Of a DNA stretch of 64,000 bases, positions 16,113 to 24,202 are shown piece after piece (within the stretch, counting starts at the first letter, position 1; each line of letters starts with the position of its first letter). A program made the position numbers and the translations under genes. The stretch is from Thermovorax subterraneus (GTDB lineage: Bacteria > Bacillota > Thermosediminibacteria > Thermosediminibacterales > Thermosediminibacteraceae). The DNA lies in NCBI GenBank assembly GCA_021608145.1, contig JAKIHM010000011.1, positions 1-64,000 of the forward strand, given 5' to 3'. The notes below the pieces were generated by a model. The model saw nothing but the letters and a program-made list of their open reading frames with translations, had not been told where the DNA came from and ran no database searches.

Positions 16113-17014
16113 TTATGCCACCCCCAACTCAATATTAACGGGAAGGATAACAGAAAAATTACGGCGAAAAGGAGCACTAATTCCGTAAGCCCGTCAATAA
16201 GGCAATCGAGCCGCGGGTAAAAGCTGAATGTGCCCAGGCCTTTGGCCCAACCGTATATCGCCGCTCCAAGGGCGAGCAGGCTTGCGGCAAGGCAGATACT
16301 ATCTCTAGGCCTCCAAGCATCGCGGACATAGTGTGAACGCCTTCCGCTGCCAAAGGCCCTCGCATACATTGCTTCCGCTGTTTCCATGGAATCTTCAAGA
16401 GAAGTTAAAAGCAGTATTTTTATCAATAGGGCGTATTTCCCCATCTTTTCTTTTAATGTTCCCGTATTAAAATCGACTCCTCTCGCCGTCTGGACTTCCC
16501 TTATACTGTCCAGGCGACTTACCATGGCGGGGAACATCCTGGCGGCGAGGGAAAGCACCAGCGCGGACTTGAAAGAAAAGCGAGACAGCAAGTCCAGGAC
16601 CCGGTCAGGGTGAATCGTAAAATTGTAAAGGCAAAAAATGCTCATTATATCCAGAAGCCTTAATCCCATGTCTGCACCATAGCAAACAGCCTCCATTGAG
16701 ACGTTCAACCTGCCGAAAACTGGGATGTACGGTCCGTGCCATATAATGGTCTCGCCGGCGCGGACTGTAATTGCATTTACAATTATGATAACAAAAGCTG
16801 CCCCCATGCTTACTTTAAGAAAAGATTTCCAGGCATCTATCCCGTCAACAGCTTTAATGGCCGTGACTGTAACTGCGAGCAGTCCAAGGAGGTAAAGGGG
16901 GTGGTTGAACATCAATACCAGCCCCAACAAAACTGCGATATATGTTAACGCGGACAGCGGGTGAAGACTCTGCAAAAATAGCCCTTTTTCTCTATAAAAA
17001 AAGCGGTCCAGCAT
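16085..17014 (-). CDS. cbrV: ECF transporter transmembrane EcfT subunit, CbrV-like
   Basis: 309 residues. Membrane helices at the N-terminus (LTYIAVLLGLVLMFNHPLYLLGLLAV) and the CbiQ/EcfT cytoplasmic coupling region with the two Ala-Arg-Gly-type motifs (EVQTARGVDF about 178 and AMYARAFGSG about 216). It couples ATP hydrolysis in the A-A protein to the S component. GAGAGGAG lies nine bases before the ATG. It begins 15 bp after the DUF4430 anchor protein gene, supporting a single operon from the riboswitch through the S component. Confidence 0.85.
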   Translation of the reverse strand: MLDRFFYREKGLFLQSLHPLSALTYIAVLLGLVLMFNHPLYLLGLLAVTVTAIKAVDGIDAWKSFLKVSMGAAFVIIIVNAITVRAGETIIWHGPYIPVFGRLNVSMEAVCYGADMGLRLLDIMSIFCLYNFTIHPDRVLDLLSRFSFKSALVLSLAARMFPAMVSRLDSIREVQTARGVDFNTGTLKEKMGKYALLIKILLLTSLEDSMETAEAMYARAFGSGRRSHYVRDAWRPRDSICLAASLLALGAAIYGWAKGLGTFSFYPRLDCLIDGLTELVLLFAVIFLLSFPLILSWGWHNCPFIKSKI

Positions 17015-17029
17015 TATAATTTTCTCCTC

Positions 17030-17842
17030 TCAATTTTGAGGCGAATTCTTAACCAAACTCTCCCAGTCGGGAGAGGGGGTGTTGATGCTCTCGCTGTACC
17101 ACCAGATTATCCTGTCGCCCGGTTTAATCTTTTTTTCACTTGCTGCAGCCATTGGCACCTCGTCGTTTACTTTGTACATCCAGCCCGACATACCTTTGTT
17201 TGCCTCTCCTGCTATGCTTATGACAAAACCACCGTACGTCGGACTGGTCTTGTATTCAATCCCGGTGGAATCGAGAGCACCCAGCACCGTCAACCCCCAC
17301 CTGTTGTTCTCTTCTACTGCCACCTTTGCAGGGCCGTACAATACCCGACCTTCTTTTCCGACTATGGCGATTTCCACCTGACATTCGCCTGCTGCGGCAG
17401 AAGTTGAGCCAGTTTCTTTTGTAGTATCACTGCCGGCATCGGCGGTCTCTTTTTTATCAGAGGAGGCCGAAGGCATATTAACCTCAGAGGAAACCGCGGC
17501 ACTGCTCGCCGAAGTACCCCTGCTGCCGGCAGACACAGATTTAGCATTAGGAGTCTGCCTTATTTCTGTCTGTAATTTTACGTCGGCAGGCTCTGCATTT
17601 TCACCGATCTTTTTTTCAACAGTAATGCTACCCGGAGCAGTGCCTGTTTCCTTCTCTGGCACATCGCCCGCAAGTGCACCAGCTTTCTGCTCTGTCTGGC
17701 CGTTTATTATAGCACTCGTCGGCTTTGTATTCACATTATTAGACATCAAAGACCCGTGGTTTTTTTCAGCCGTGGTTAAGGTTATTATTATGGCAAGTAG
17801 CAGTGCTATAATAATTGAAAACTTTACACCTTGGTTTTTCAC
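17030..17842 (-). CDS. Membrane-tethered DUF4430 (transcobalamin C-domain-like) protein
   Basis: 270 residues. An N-terminal hydrophobic helix (about 8-24) without a lipobox probably acts as signal anchor. A long low-complexity linker follows (about 30-150, rich in Ala/Ser/Thr/Glu/Lys), then one DUF4430 domain (about 152-262) with CQVEIAIVGKEGRVLYGP, WGLTVLGALDSTGIEY, GMSGWMYKVNDEVP and KPGDRIIWWYSE. DUF4430 is annotated in Pfam/InterPro terms as transcobalamin-like. The same motifs occur in the SLH protein encoded upstream. Its place between the wall-bound receptor and the ECF transporter suggests it passes ligand across the wall to the membrane (inference). GTG start with GGGGG upstream. 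Confidence 0.8.
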   Translation of the reverse strand: MKNQGVKFSIIIALLLAIIITLTTAEKNHGSLMSNNVNTKPTSAIINGQTEQKAGALAGDVPEKETGTAPGSITVEKKIGENAEPADVKLQTEIRQTPNAKSVSAGSRGTSASSAAVSSEVNMPSASSDKKETADAGSDTTKETGSTSAAAGECQVEIAIVGKEGRVLYGPAKVAVEENNRWGLTVLGALDSTGIEYKTSPTYGGFVISIAGEANKGMSGWMYKVNDEVPMAAASEKKIKPGDRIIWWYSESINTPSPDWESLVKNSPQN

Positions 17843-17878
17843 TCATATCCCCCACTGCAACAAGGTTTTAATTTGAGT

Positions 17879-20800
17879 CTATTCTCCTCCCATAATCCGG
17901 TATATTATAACGACGGTTTCCGCCCTGCTGGCCGTAGCTTTCGGCCGGAATGTGCCGTCTTCAAACCCCTTGAGCAACCCACCGGCTACGGCAGCAGCTA
18001 CACTCTCCTCGCTCCACGGCGAAATTGTTTTTCTATCTTTAAAATCCGGCTTTTCCCCAGATGAGGCAAGCCCGAATGTACGGGACAGGATGACCGCAAT
18101 TTCCTCCCTGGTAATGGTACCTTCAGGGCGGAAAGTGCCATCTTCATAGCCGTTGACAAAACCCCAGTCCGCAGCGGTGTACACGGCATTTGCATACCAT
18201 GCATCTTCTTTTACGTCTTTGAATTGTCCTTTTCTGCCTGTCTTTGGTTCAAGGCCCAGTGCTTTAACCATAAGAGTGACAAACTCGGCCCTGGTCACCG
18301 CACGGCCCGGCTCGAAATGAGTTCCGTCAACACCCGTCACAATTCCGGCTCCGCCTAGAACTTCAACAGCATCCTTAGCCCACTCGAAAGATACCTCGTT
18401 GACATCAGCAAATGACCTTTTTACCTCTTTTGCAAACACGGCAACTTCGGAGAAGTGTTCTAACTTAGCCAGAATGACACCCTTTTGCAGGTCTACCACA
18501 GCAGGGATAACCGTCCACCTGCCGACTTCTTTATCATACCAGGCAAGGGCCAGGTTTTCCGGTTTTACCAGGGGCGGAACAGCAATTCTTATAGCCACTG
18601 TTACGGACAGAGTAAAAGAGGTTCCGTCCGGGCCAAATTGATAAATCCCCGATAAAGCTTTGTAGCCGGCAGGAATTGCGCTCAAAGCTTTGTCACCGGT
18701 GAGTTTCTCTGCTGATGGCATATTGGTCTCTTTGATCGATATTGTCACATCCTTTTTCAATGCACCTGCCGAAATGATAAGGGCTATTTCCTCTTTGCTG
18801 TCGGCAATGATCGCCCCTGTTGAAGCGGCTACCTTTTTCTCAACATCAACCGCATTTTGAAGAAGCATTTCTTTCAAATTCAAAAATTCACCGCGTTTAA
18901 ACGGTCCACGGTTTCCAACAACCACTACCGATTTGCCTGTCTCTCCAAGACCCACCGCATCTTTTGTATTCGCTTTTATTCCGAGCAATTGGTCGACTTT
19001 TTCAAGTGCTTTCAGCGCTTCATCGGAAACCTGCAAAGCCTGTGGTAGTTTTTTATTCTGTTCTGCAAGGTCAGAAGAGATAGCGTCTTCCTGTTGCTGA
19101 ATCACTTTTTTGTTAACCAGTTCTTCCCACGTGGGGCCGCTAGAATTTATGTCTGTACTGTACCACCAGATGATTTCATCACCTTCATTTATAGCAAATT
19201 TGGAGGCCAGGACAGAAGGTATCTTGCCGTTGACTTTATACATCCATCCACTCATGCCTTTGTTAGCCTGTCCTTCAATGCTTTTGACAAAGCCGTTATC
19301 ATCGACGTAATCCAGGCCAGTAGCGTCAAGGGCTCCCAGGGCCGTCAAACCCCATTTCCCATCTGCCCTTACAGTGACGGAACGGGGACCGAATAGCAGC
19401 TCTCCATCTTTGCCCACTACTGCGATATTTACAGTACACTTGACCTGAACCTGATCCGAACCGGGCTGGGAAGATCCCGGCGATTCAGCTTCCCCATCAA
19501 TTAGGATAAATGCGCTTAACGCTTCGGCAGCGTCAAGAATATTTCCCATTGAGCCGAAACTGCCGTCGGAGTTCAGCGCTTTCTGCATCATGTAGTCAAC
19601 AGGAGTGAAGCCCTGGCTGCTCTTCCAGTCAGCGGGATTCTTGCCCAATTTCTTCAATGTAACAATTGCCTCGGCGGTATCCACCACCGGATCATCCGGA
19701 TAGGGCTTTGTGGTATATACGCTGCCGTCGGGCTGCAACTGTTTTTTAAGATAAACAAGGCCTTTTTCTATGGCATCCAGAATCTGCTTGTCTTCTGAAG
19801 CCCCGGGCAGGTATGTCAGTGCCCGAATGGCCTGAGCTGTTGACATAAAGTCGGGGAAAAACACGCCATTCCATTCTTCTCCCCAGGAGCCGGCGTTATC
19901 GCCCGATAGGTTCTGCTTACCCAGTATGTAACTTCGCGCTTCAGCCGTATTTATTTCATTTATCTTCCCCGCTTCTCCCAGGGCAATATACGCCCACATG
20001 TCGCTGTAGACACTGTTGTCAAAGCCTTTTGAAGAATGCCTTTCCTTTAAAAGATTTACCAGTCTGTTTACCCTGTCCTCGTCCTTCCAGAGGTTTAAAG
20101 CCAGTATATGCTGGGCGATGGTCTTTGTCTTCGATCTTTTTATCCAGGTAGAACCAGCGCCAGCGTAGTCATTATATGTTTTCCCCACTGATTTCAGAGC
20201 TATGAGGGTTTCAGCCGTCGCAAAGGTGCTGTCCCACTGGGCTTTTATGGCCGCGGTCTCGGGGTCCTGGATGTCCGCGAGATAAGTGAGGCCGCCCTGA
20301 ATGGCATTATAGACATCGCTGTCGGGATTGCGAGCCGCATCAAAATAGCTGAGGGCCGTAATAACCTGTGCAGTCAGGTCGGGCTCTTCAGGATAATAAC
20401 CTCCCCATGCGACACCCGCATCATTGCCCCAGCTATCCTCGTGCGGGCGTTTAAATTTATTGAGATAATTAAATGCCTTTTGCTGGTCTATGAGGTTGAG
20501 TTTACCTGCCTTGCCGAGGGCGGTCAGGACCATGACATCGTCGTAGATGCTACTACCAAAATAAACCGAATCTTCAACAGTTTTCCCTTTATCCGCGATA
20601 GTCCGGGCCAGAGTGTCTATATTATCAGATTGCGGGTCTACCGCACGAAGGGCAGTCAACTCTTTTGCAAGGTAGACGGCATCGAGGACGGAAGCGTTGC
20701 TGGCAGCAGCGGCAGCCGAGGTAATGACTATATCCTTTAGAGACTTGCCGCCGTATACCCATGTGGAAAGGTCTTCTCCAGCGTCGGAGAGGGCTTCCAC

Positions 20801-21361
20801 ACACCGGTAGTCGAATTTCCACCCCTGGGCATCATAAGTCAGGGATCCTTTCAAATAACGATCCTTGAAATATGTTATGGCTTTTGAAATACTATCCTGC
20901 ACCTGGCTTTTTAAATTGCTATCGGTTATTTCATTCTTTACCATCGCCAGTGCCTGCAGAGGAGCTTTGGTGCCGTATTCGTTGGCATAAGGGCCAAAAC
21001 TGCCATCAGCGTTCTGTGTAGCCAGGATATATGTAATCAGGCTGTTGCTATTGCCAAGAAAGTCCGCATTTTTCTGAATTTCATCCTCCAGGCTCTCACC
21101 ATTCCTGGACCATTTTTCCGACGAAAGATCTTCTCCCGCCAGGGTTAGGACGTATGCGGTGTAGCCGTCAATTTTTTCGCCGGCTTTGTATCTATCGTTA
21201 ATGAACTGCACAGCCTTATCGGCCAATTGTTTAGCGGTATAACTCTCAGCCTGCGTGGCAGCCTGGGCTGCAGTCAGAGTCACCCCACCAACAGTGATGC
21301 TTAATAAAAGGCAAAATACCAGAATAATCGATACCAGACGCTTTTTGATTTTATACAACAT
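17879..21361 (-). CDS. SLH-anchored intrinsic-factor-like protein: alpha/alpha toroid + DUF4430
   Basis: 1160 residues. Signal peptide (1-35, AQAATQAES); a long prenyltransferase/squalene-cyclase-type alpha/alpha toroid (about 40-625) with recurring motifs such as ILATQNADGSFGPYANE, ALAMVKNEI, ITALSYFDAARNPD and AEAIVTLKKLG; a DUF4430 domain (about 640-745: GLTALGALDATGLDY, GMSGWMYKVNGKIP, EGDEIIWWYS); a beta-rich region (about 850-980: DVTISIKETNMPS, VEHFSEVAVF-like end); and three SLH repeats (about 985-1160). Toroid followed by a small beta domain is the plan of intrinsic factor, haptocorrin and transcobalamin. First gene after the cobalamin riboswitch, with AAAGGTGG upstream of ATG. Predicted wall-bound corrinoid receptor; binding untested. 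Confidence 0.85.
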   Translation of the reverse strand: MLYKIKKRLVSIILVFCLLLSITVGGVTLTAAQAATQAESYTAKQLADKAVQFINDRYKAGEKIDGYTAYVLTLAGEDLSSEKWSRNGESLEDEIQKNADFLGNSNSLITYILATQNADGSFGPYANEYGTKAPLQALAMVKNEITDSNLKSQVQDSISKAITYFKDRYLKGSLTYDAQGWKFDYRCVEALSDAGEDLSTWVYGGKSLKDIVITSAAAAASNASVLDAVYLAKELTALRAVDPQSDNIDTLARTIADKGKTVEDSVYFGSSIYDDVMVLTALGKAGKLNLIDQQKAFNYLNKFKRPHEDSWGNDAGVAWGGYYPEEPDLTAQVITALSYFDAARNPDSDVYNAIQGGLTYLADIQDPETAAIKAQWDSTFATAETLIALKSVGKTYNDYAGAGSTWIKRSKTKTIAQHILALNLWKDEDRVNRLVNLLKERHSSKGFDNSVYSDMWAYIALGEAGKINEINTAEARSYILGKQNLSGDNAGSWGEEWNGVFFPDFMSTAQAIRALTYLPGASEDKQILDAIEKGLVYLKKQLQPDGSVYTTKPYPDDPVVDTAEAIVTLKKLGKNPADWKSSQGFTPVDYMMQKALNSDGSFGSMGNILDAAEALSAFILIDGEAESPGSSQPGSDQVQVKCTVNIAVVGKDGELLFGPRSVTVRADGKWGLTALGALDATGLDYVDDNGFVKSIEGQANKGMSGWMYKVNGKIPSVLASKFAINEGDEIIWWYSTDINSSGPTWEELVNKKVIQQQEDAISSDLAEQNKKLPQALQVSDEALKALEKVDQLLGIKANTKDAVGLGETGKSVVVVGNRGPFKRGEFLNLKEMLLQNAVDVEKKVAASTGAIIADSKEEIALIISAGALKKDVTISIKETNMPSAEKLTGDKALSAIPAGYKALSGIYQFGPDGTSFTLSVTVAIRIAVPPLVKPENLALAWYDKEVGRWTVIPAVVDLQKGVILAKLEHFSEVAVFAKEVKRSFADVNEVSFEWAKDAVEVLGGAGIVTGVDGTHFEPGRAVTRAEFVTLMVKALGLEPKTGRKGQFKDVKEDAWYANAVYTAADWGFVNGYEDGTFRPEGTITREEIAVILSRTFGLASSGEKPDFKDRKTISPWSEESVAAAVAGGLLKGFEDGTFRPKATASRAETVVIIYRIMGGE

Positions 21362-21506
21362 AATCTCAACCCACCTTTTCAGATTTAATTTTTTGCAATT
21401 ATCAAAATCGATTTTTACTCAAGTATGCTAATATGCTGTTTTTCCTTAAAACACCTCCCCTTCAAAGGGCTCCCCTCAGAGGTGGGTTGAAACAGACCCA
21501 ATGATG

Positions 21507-21546
21507 AAATAAAATAAAAGCCCTGGCTCCTCAAGATAAGCCAGGG
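21507..21546 (-). terminator. Riboswitch expression-platform terminator
   Basis: On the minus strand CCCTGGCT (21539-21546) pairs with AGCCAGGG (21521-21528) around a 10-nt loop and is followed by CTTTTATTTTATTT (21507-21520). It lies between the cobalamin aptamer and the first gene, the standard place for a transcription attenuator that stops when ligand is bound. Confidence 0.85.
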
Positions 21547-21600
21547 GATATAAGTCAGTGGTAAACTGTTCCCCATCCTGCGTAGGGAGCACCAGTTTGA

Positions 21601-21743
21601 CAGCAGGCCTCAGGTCTCCTGGCTCGGATTCACCGCTCCCCCACGCCTTCCCAGGTTATTCCCAGTGGCATGATGTGGGGGCGCTCCTCCTCACAGTGGC
21701 GCGACCGCGCCGGATTTTCACCGGCTTCCCTTGTTGCCTGCCG
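21601..21743 (-). ncRNA. Cobalamin (AdoCbl) riboswitch aptamer
   Basis: Read on the minus strand the conserved blocks appear in order: GGCAGGC (P1 5' side), AAGGGAAGCCGGTGAAAATC, GCGCCACTGTGAGGAGG, CTGGGAA...GGAAGGCG, and the B12 box GAGCCAGGAGACCTG, closing with GCCTGCTG as P1 3' side. These match the cobalamin riboswitch family (RF00174) closely. A promoter precedes it and an intrinsic terminator follows, so it should repress the surface/ECF operon 21361-13723 when B12 is plentiful. Confidence 0.95.
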
Positions 21744-21764
21744 AATTATTTATTTGTACCATAA

Positions 21765-21793
21765 ATTATATTAATAATTCATAGAACCGTCAA
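21765..21793 (-). promoter_or_regulatory. sigmaA promoter for the B12 operon
   Basis: Minus strand TTGACG (21788-21793), 17 bp spacer, TATAAT (21765-21770). Predicted start near 21758, about 15 nt before the riboswitch P1 helix and about 400 nt before the first gene. Confidence 0.8.
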
Positions 21794-22089
21794 TAAGTTA
21801 TCGCTTACCCATGTTCGTTTACTTTGTGTCCTTCAAGAAGGTTTTGAGGTTGAAATTTATTCGAATGGGTGCAGAATTGGTGTAATACCCTACCAAGAAA
21901 AATCCTAGGTTACCGGCAACCAGCGGAGCTCTTCATACGTGAAATAGAGCAGCTAACTTCTGAACTTCAAACTTCATGATTGAGAAACTTGGATTGCTAT
22001 GGATTATCATCAAAAAATAGTTCTATTTGAAAAAAGACAGTGTTTCAATATCCGACATGGGCCTGTATGGTCCTAAGACCAGGTCTTTT
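21794..22089. other. Intergenic, no gene seen
   Basis: AT-rich sequence between the riboswitch promoter and the ZnuA-like gene. Just after the ZnuA stop, on the minus strand, a weak GGTC/GACC hairpin (about 22063-22080) might end that transcript, but its T-run is poor. Confidence 0.3.
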
Positions 22090-22992
22090 TCATTCGGATA
22101 AAGCTTTTTTAAGGTTTTCGAGATTTTCCTGCATAATTGAAAAATAATCCTTGCCAGCCTTTATTTCTTCATATGTAAGCCCACCAATGGGATTCAGTAC
22201 CAGGGTTTTGGCTCCTACCTCCTGGGCCAGGGTTTCGGAAAGTTTAGGGCTTACTAGAGTTTCAAAGAAAATGTATTTTATATTCTTTTGCCTGCAAAGT
22301 TCGGCCAGTTCCGCCATTTTCTTAGGCGAAGGTTCCTCCTGAGGTGAAAGTCCTGAAATCGGTATCTGCACTAATCCGTATCTTTTTGCCATGTAGCCAA
22401 ATGCCGCATGGGATGTAATAAACTCTTTTCTATTCAGATTTGCCAGGTTTTCTCTATAGCTTTTGTCTAGTTCATTCAGTTTTGCCGCCAGTTCATTGAA
22501 GTTTTCTTCATAATAGGATTTGTTGTCGGGATCGGCGGCAGCTACTGCATCATATATACGGCGGGCCATTTCTTTAGCAAGGACAGGATCCAGCCAGATG
22601 TGAGGGTCATGATTTTCTATAAGGCCTTTTCCTGCTTCCACTACCGTTATCCCCTTATCCCTGAGCTGCCCTTCCAGCTTTTTGGCCCAGGGTTCCATGA
22701 CATCTCCAAGAAATACGAATACCTCAGCATCGTAAATCCCGGCTATTTGCTTTGGGGAAGGTTCATAATCGTGTGGTTCCACTCCTGCCGGTATAATGTT
22801 CTCTACCTGGGCTCTGTCCCCTACTATTTTTTTGGTAAAATCATACAGCGGATAAAAGGTAGTGTAAATGACAAGGCGACTTGAATTAGCTTTGGTAGGA
22901 GCATAATCGGCTCTTTTTGCAGCACAACCGGCCACCGTAAAAATTAGGGAAAAAATTGCAATGAATACTATTGCTTTTTTAAACCTTTTCAC
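22090..22992 (-). CDS. ZnuA/TroA-type metal-binding lipoprotein (Zn/Mn ABC importer solute-binding protein)
   Basis: 300 residues with a signal peptide and lipobox VAGC (Cys23), then the bilobal TroA fold: TTFYPLYDFTKKIVGD, IPAGVEPHDYEPSPKQIAGI (metal His), HDPHIWLDPVLAKEMA (His), ITSHAAFGYMAKRYGL (His) and the C-lobe FFETLVSPKLSETLAQEVGA. It should capture Zn2+ or Mn2+ outside the membrane for an ABC importer. No permease or ATPase gene lies beside it, so it must use components encoded elsewhere. The His-rich loop typical of strict ZnuA is short. GTG start with GGAGGAGG upstream; a GCAAAT-T-ATTTGC palindrome lies 19 bp before it. Confidence 0.85.
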   Translation of the reverse strand: MKRFKKAIVFIAIFSLIFTVAGCAAKRADYAPTKANSSRLVIYTTFYPLYDFTKKIVGDRAQVENIIPAGVEPHDYEPSPKQIAGIYDAEVFVFLGDVMEPWAKKLEGQLRDKGITVVEAGKGLIENHDPHIWLDPVLAKEMARRIYDAVAAADPDNKSYYEENFNELAAKLNELDKSYRENLANLNRKEFITSHAAFGYMAKRYGLVQIPISGLSPQEEPSPKKMAELAELCRQKNIKYIFFETLVSPKLSETLAQEVGAKTLVLNPIGGLTYEEIKAGKDYFSIMQENLENLKKALSE

Positions 22993-23010
22993 AGGGACCT
23001 CCTCCTAATC

Positions 23011-23023
23011 GCAAATTATTTGC
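23011..23023. promoter_or_regulatory. Perfect palindrome upstream of znuA-like gene, candidate operator
   Basis: GCAAATTATTTGC is a perfect 6-1-6 dyad 19 bp before the GTG of the metal-binding lipoprotein gene. A metalloregulator (Zur/MntR type) is a plausible reader, but the sequence is not a textbook box for either. Confidence 0.4.
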
Positions 23024-23073
23024 ATTTGCTTTTTAATATCATAAACCTCTAATTTCACCCGGTGGCAGGTGTT

Positions 23074-23244
23074 TTATGGGCGCACGTTTATATAATCGCT
23101 GAAAGGCTGCGCTTTGGACATCTTACACCCTACAGCCATGAGGTCCATTTTCTGAACTGCTTTTACAATATCTTCATCTAACTTCATAGAAGGCCTAGCA
23201 ACTAATTTTTTCTTCAAGATTATAAAACCCTTTTTCAAAGTCAT
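23074..23244 (-). CDS. Small hypothetical ORF, possibly a gene relic
   Basis: A 56-residue frame from ATG 23244 (MTLKKGFIILKKKLVARPS ... SKAQPFSDYINVRP). Its start overlaps the stop of another short open stretch (about 23245-23338, TIEERFAAISKLCKMAEKTG) that has no start codon. The two together look like remnants of a longer, broken gene rather than a functional one; the ribosome site (AAGG) is weak. I do not recognise it. Confidence 0.3.
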   Translation of the reverse strand: MTLKKGFIILKKKLVARPSMKLDEDIVKAVQKMDLMAVGCKMSKAQPFSDYINVRP

Positions 23245-23338
23245 TACCTTACGGCCTCTGCTTCTATTTCAGTCTTAAACCCTGTTTTTTCAGCCATCTT
23301 GCATAGCTTTGATATAGCCGCAAACCGCTCTTCTATTG

Positions 23339-24202
23339 TTATGCAATTCGTACACCCTCAAATGATAATACTGCCACATTTTTTAAAGCCTCCGCAGCCG
23401 GTCCAGAAGAGTATTCAACCGGCGGAACACCCTTTGATACGGCCCTTACAATTTCTTCATCAAAGGGGATTTTCCCTATCACCTCAATGCCTTTACTGAT
23501 ACAGTATTGCTCTATTTCCTTGCTTTTTTCTTGAGCAAGGTCGAATTTGTTTATTACCACCTTAATAGCCACTTTAAAATTTTCCGCCAGCTTCAACACC
23601 CTTTCAAGGTCGTGCAATCCCGCAGCAGTAGGTTCCGTTACAATAAGTGCCATATCTGCTCCGGAAAGGGAAGAAATTACCGGGCATCCAATGCCTGGCG
23701 GGCCATCCGTAATTATATACTCATACCTTCCTCTTTCTGCTATTTCCCTAGCAGCCTTTTTTACCACTGAAACCAGTTTGCCCGAATTTTCCTCGGCTAT
23801 TCCCAGTCTAGCATGGACCATCGGACCGTATTTGGTATCCGAAATATACCAGTGACCTGAAAGGGTATCCACCATATCAATGGCCTTTCGAGGGCATATG
23901 TTGTAGCAAACCCTGCAACCCTCACAAAAAATGGGGTTTACTTTAAAATTTTCAATAGCACCAAAACGGCAAACATCTTCACATTTGCCGCATTCTTCGC
24001 ATTTATTTTCGTTTATCTTTGCCTTCTGGCTTCCCCAGAATTCGAAGGTTTCTTTTATTTCGGGTTTTAAAAGCAGGTAGAGGTCAGCAGCATCAACGTC
24101 ACAGTCGGCCAAAACCGCATTTTTTGCCAGAGCCGCCAGGGAGGCCGTCACCGTGGTTTTCCCTGTCCCTCCTTTACCGCTTAATACAACTATTTCCTTC
24201 AT
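23339..24202 (-). CDS. MinD/Mrp-superfamily ATPase with 2x[4Fe-4S] ferredoxin insert
   Basis: 287 residues. Deviant Walker A SGKGGTGKTT near the N-terminus; a two-cluster ferredoxin insert (CEECGKCEDVCRFGAI and CEGCRVCYNICPRKAI, about 55-110); then ITDGPPGIGCPVISSL and VTEPTAAGLHDLERVL typical of this nucleotide-binding subfamily. Start ATG 24202 overlaps the stop of the upstream paralogue (ATGA), so the pair is translationally coupled. These proteins are widespread in strict anaerobes beside NifX-like proteins; a role in iron-sulfur or metal-cofactor handling is inferred from context, with no confirmed reaction. Confidence 0.85.
   Translation of the reverse strand: MKEIVVLSGKGGTGKTTVTASLAALAKNAVLADCDVDAADLYLLLKPEIKETFEFWGSQKAKINENKCEECGKCEDVCRFGAIENFKVNPIFCEGCRVCYNICPRKAIDMVDTLSGHWYISDTKYGPMVHARLGIAEENSGKLVSVVKKAAREIAERGRYEYIITDGPPGIGCPVISSLSGADMALIVTEPTAAGLHDLERVLKLAENFKVAIKVVINKFDLAQEKSKEIEQYCISKGIEVIGKIPFDEEIVRAVSKGVPPVEYSSGPAAEALKNVAVLSFEGVRIA

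Noticed and set aside
21780-22089. Additional gene between riboswitch and ZnuA gene
   Set aside because: Open frames there are short, lack ribosome sites and show no recognisable motif.
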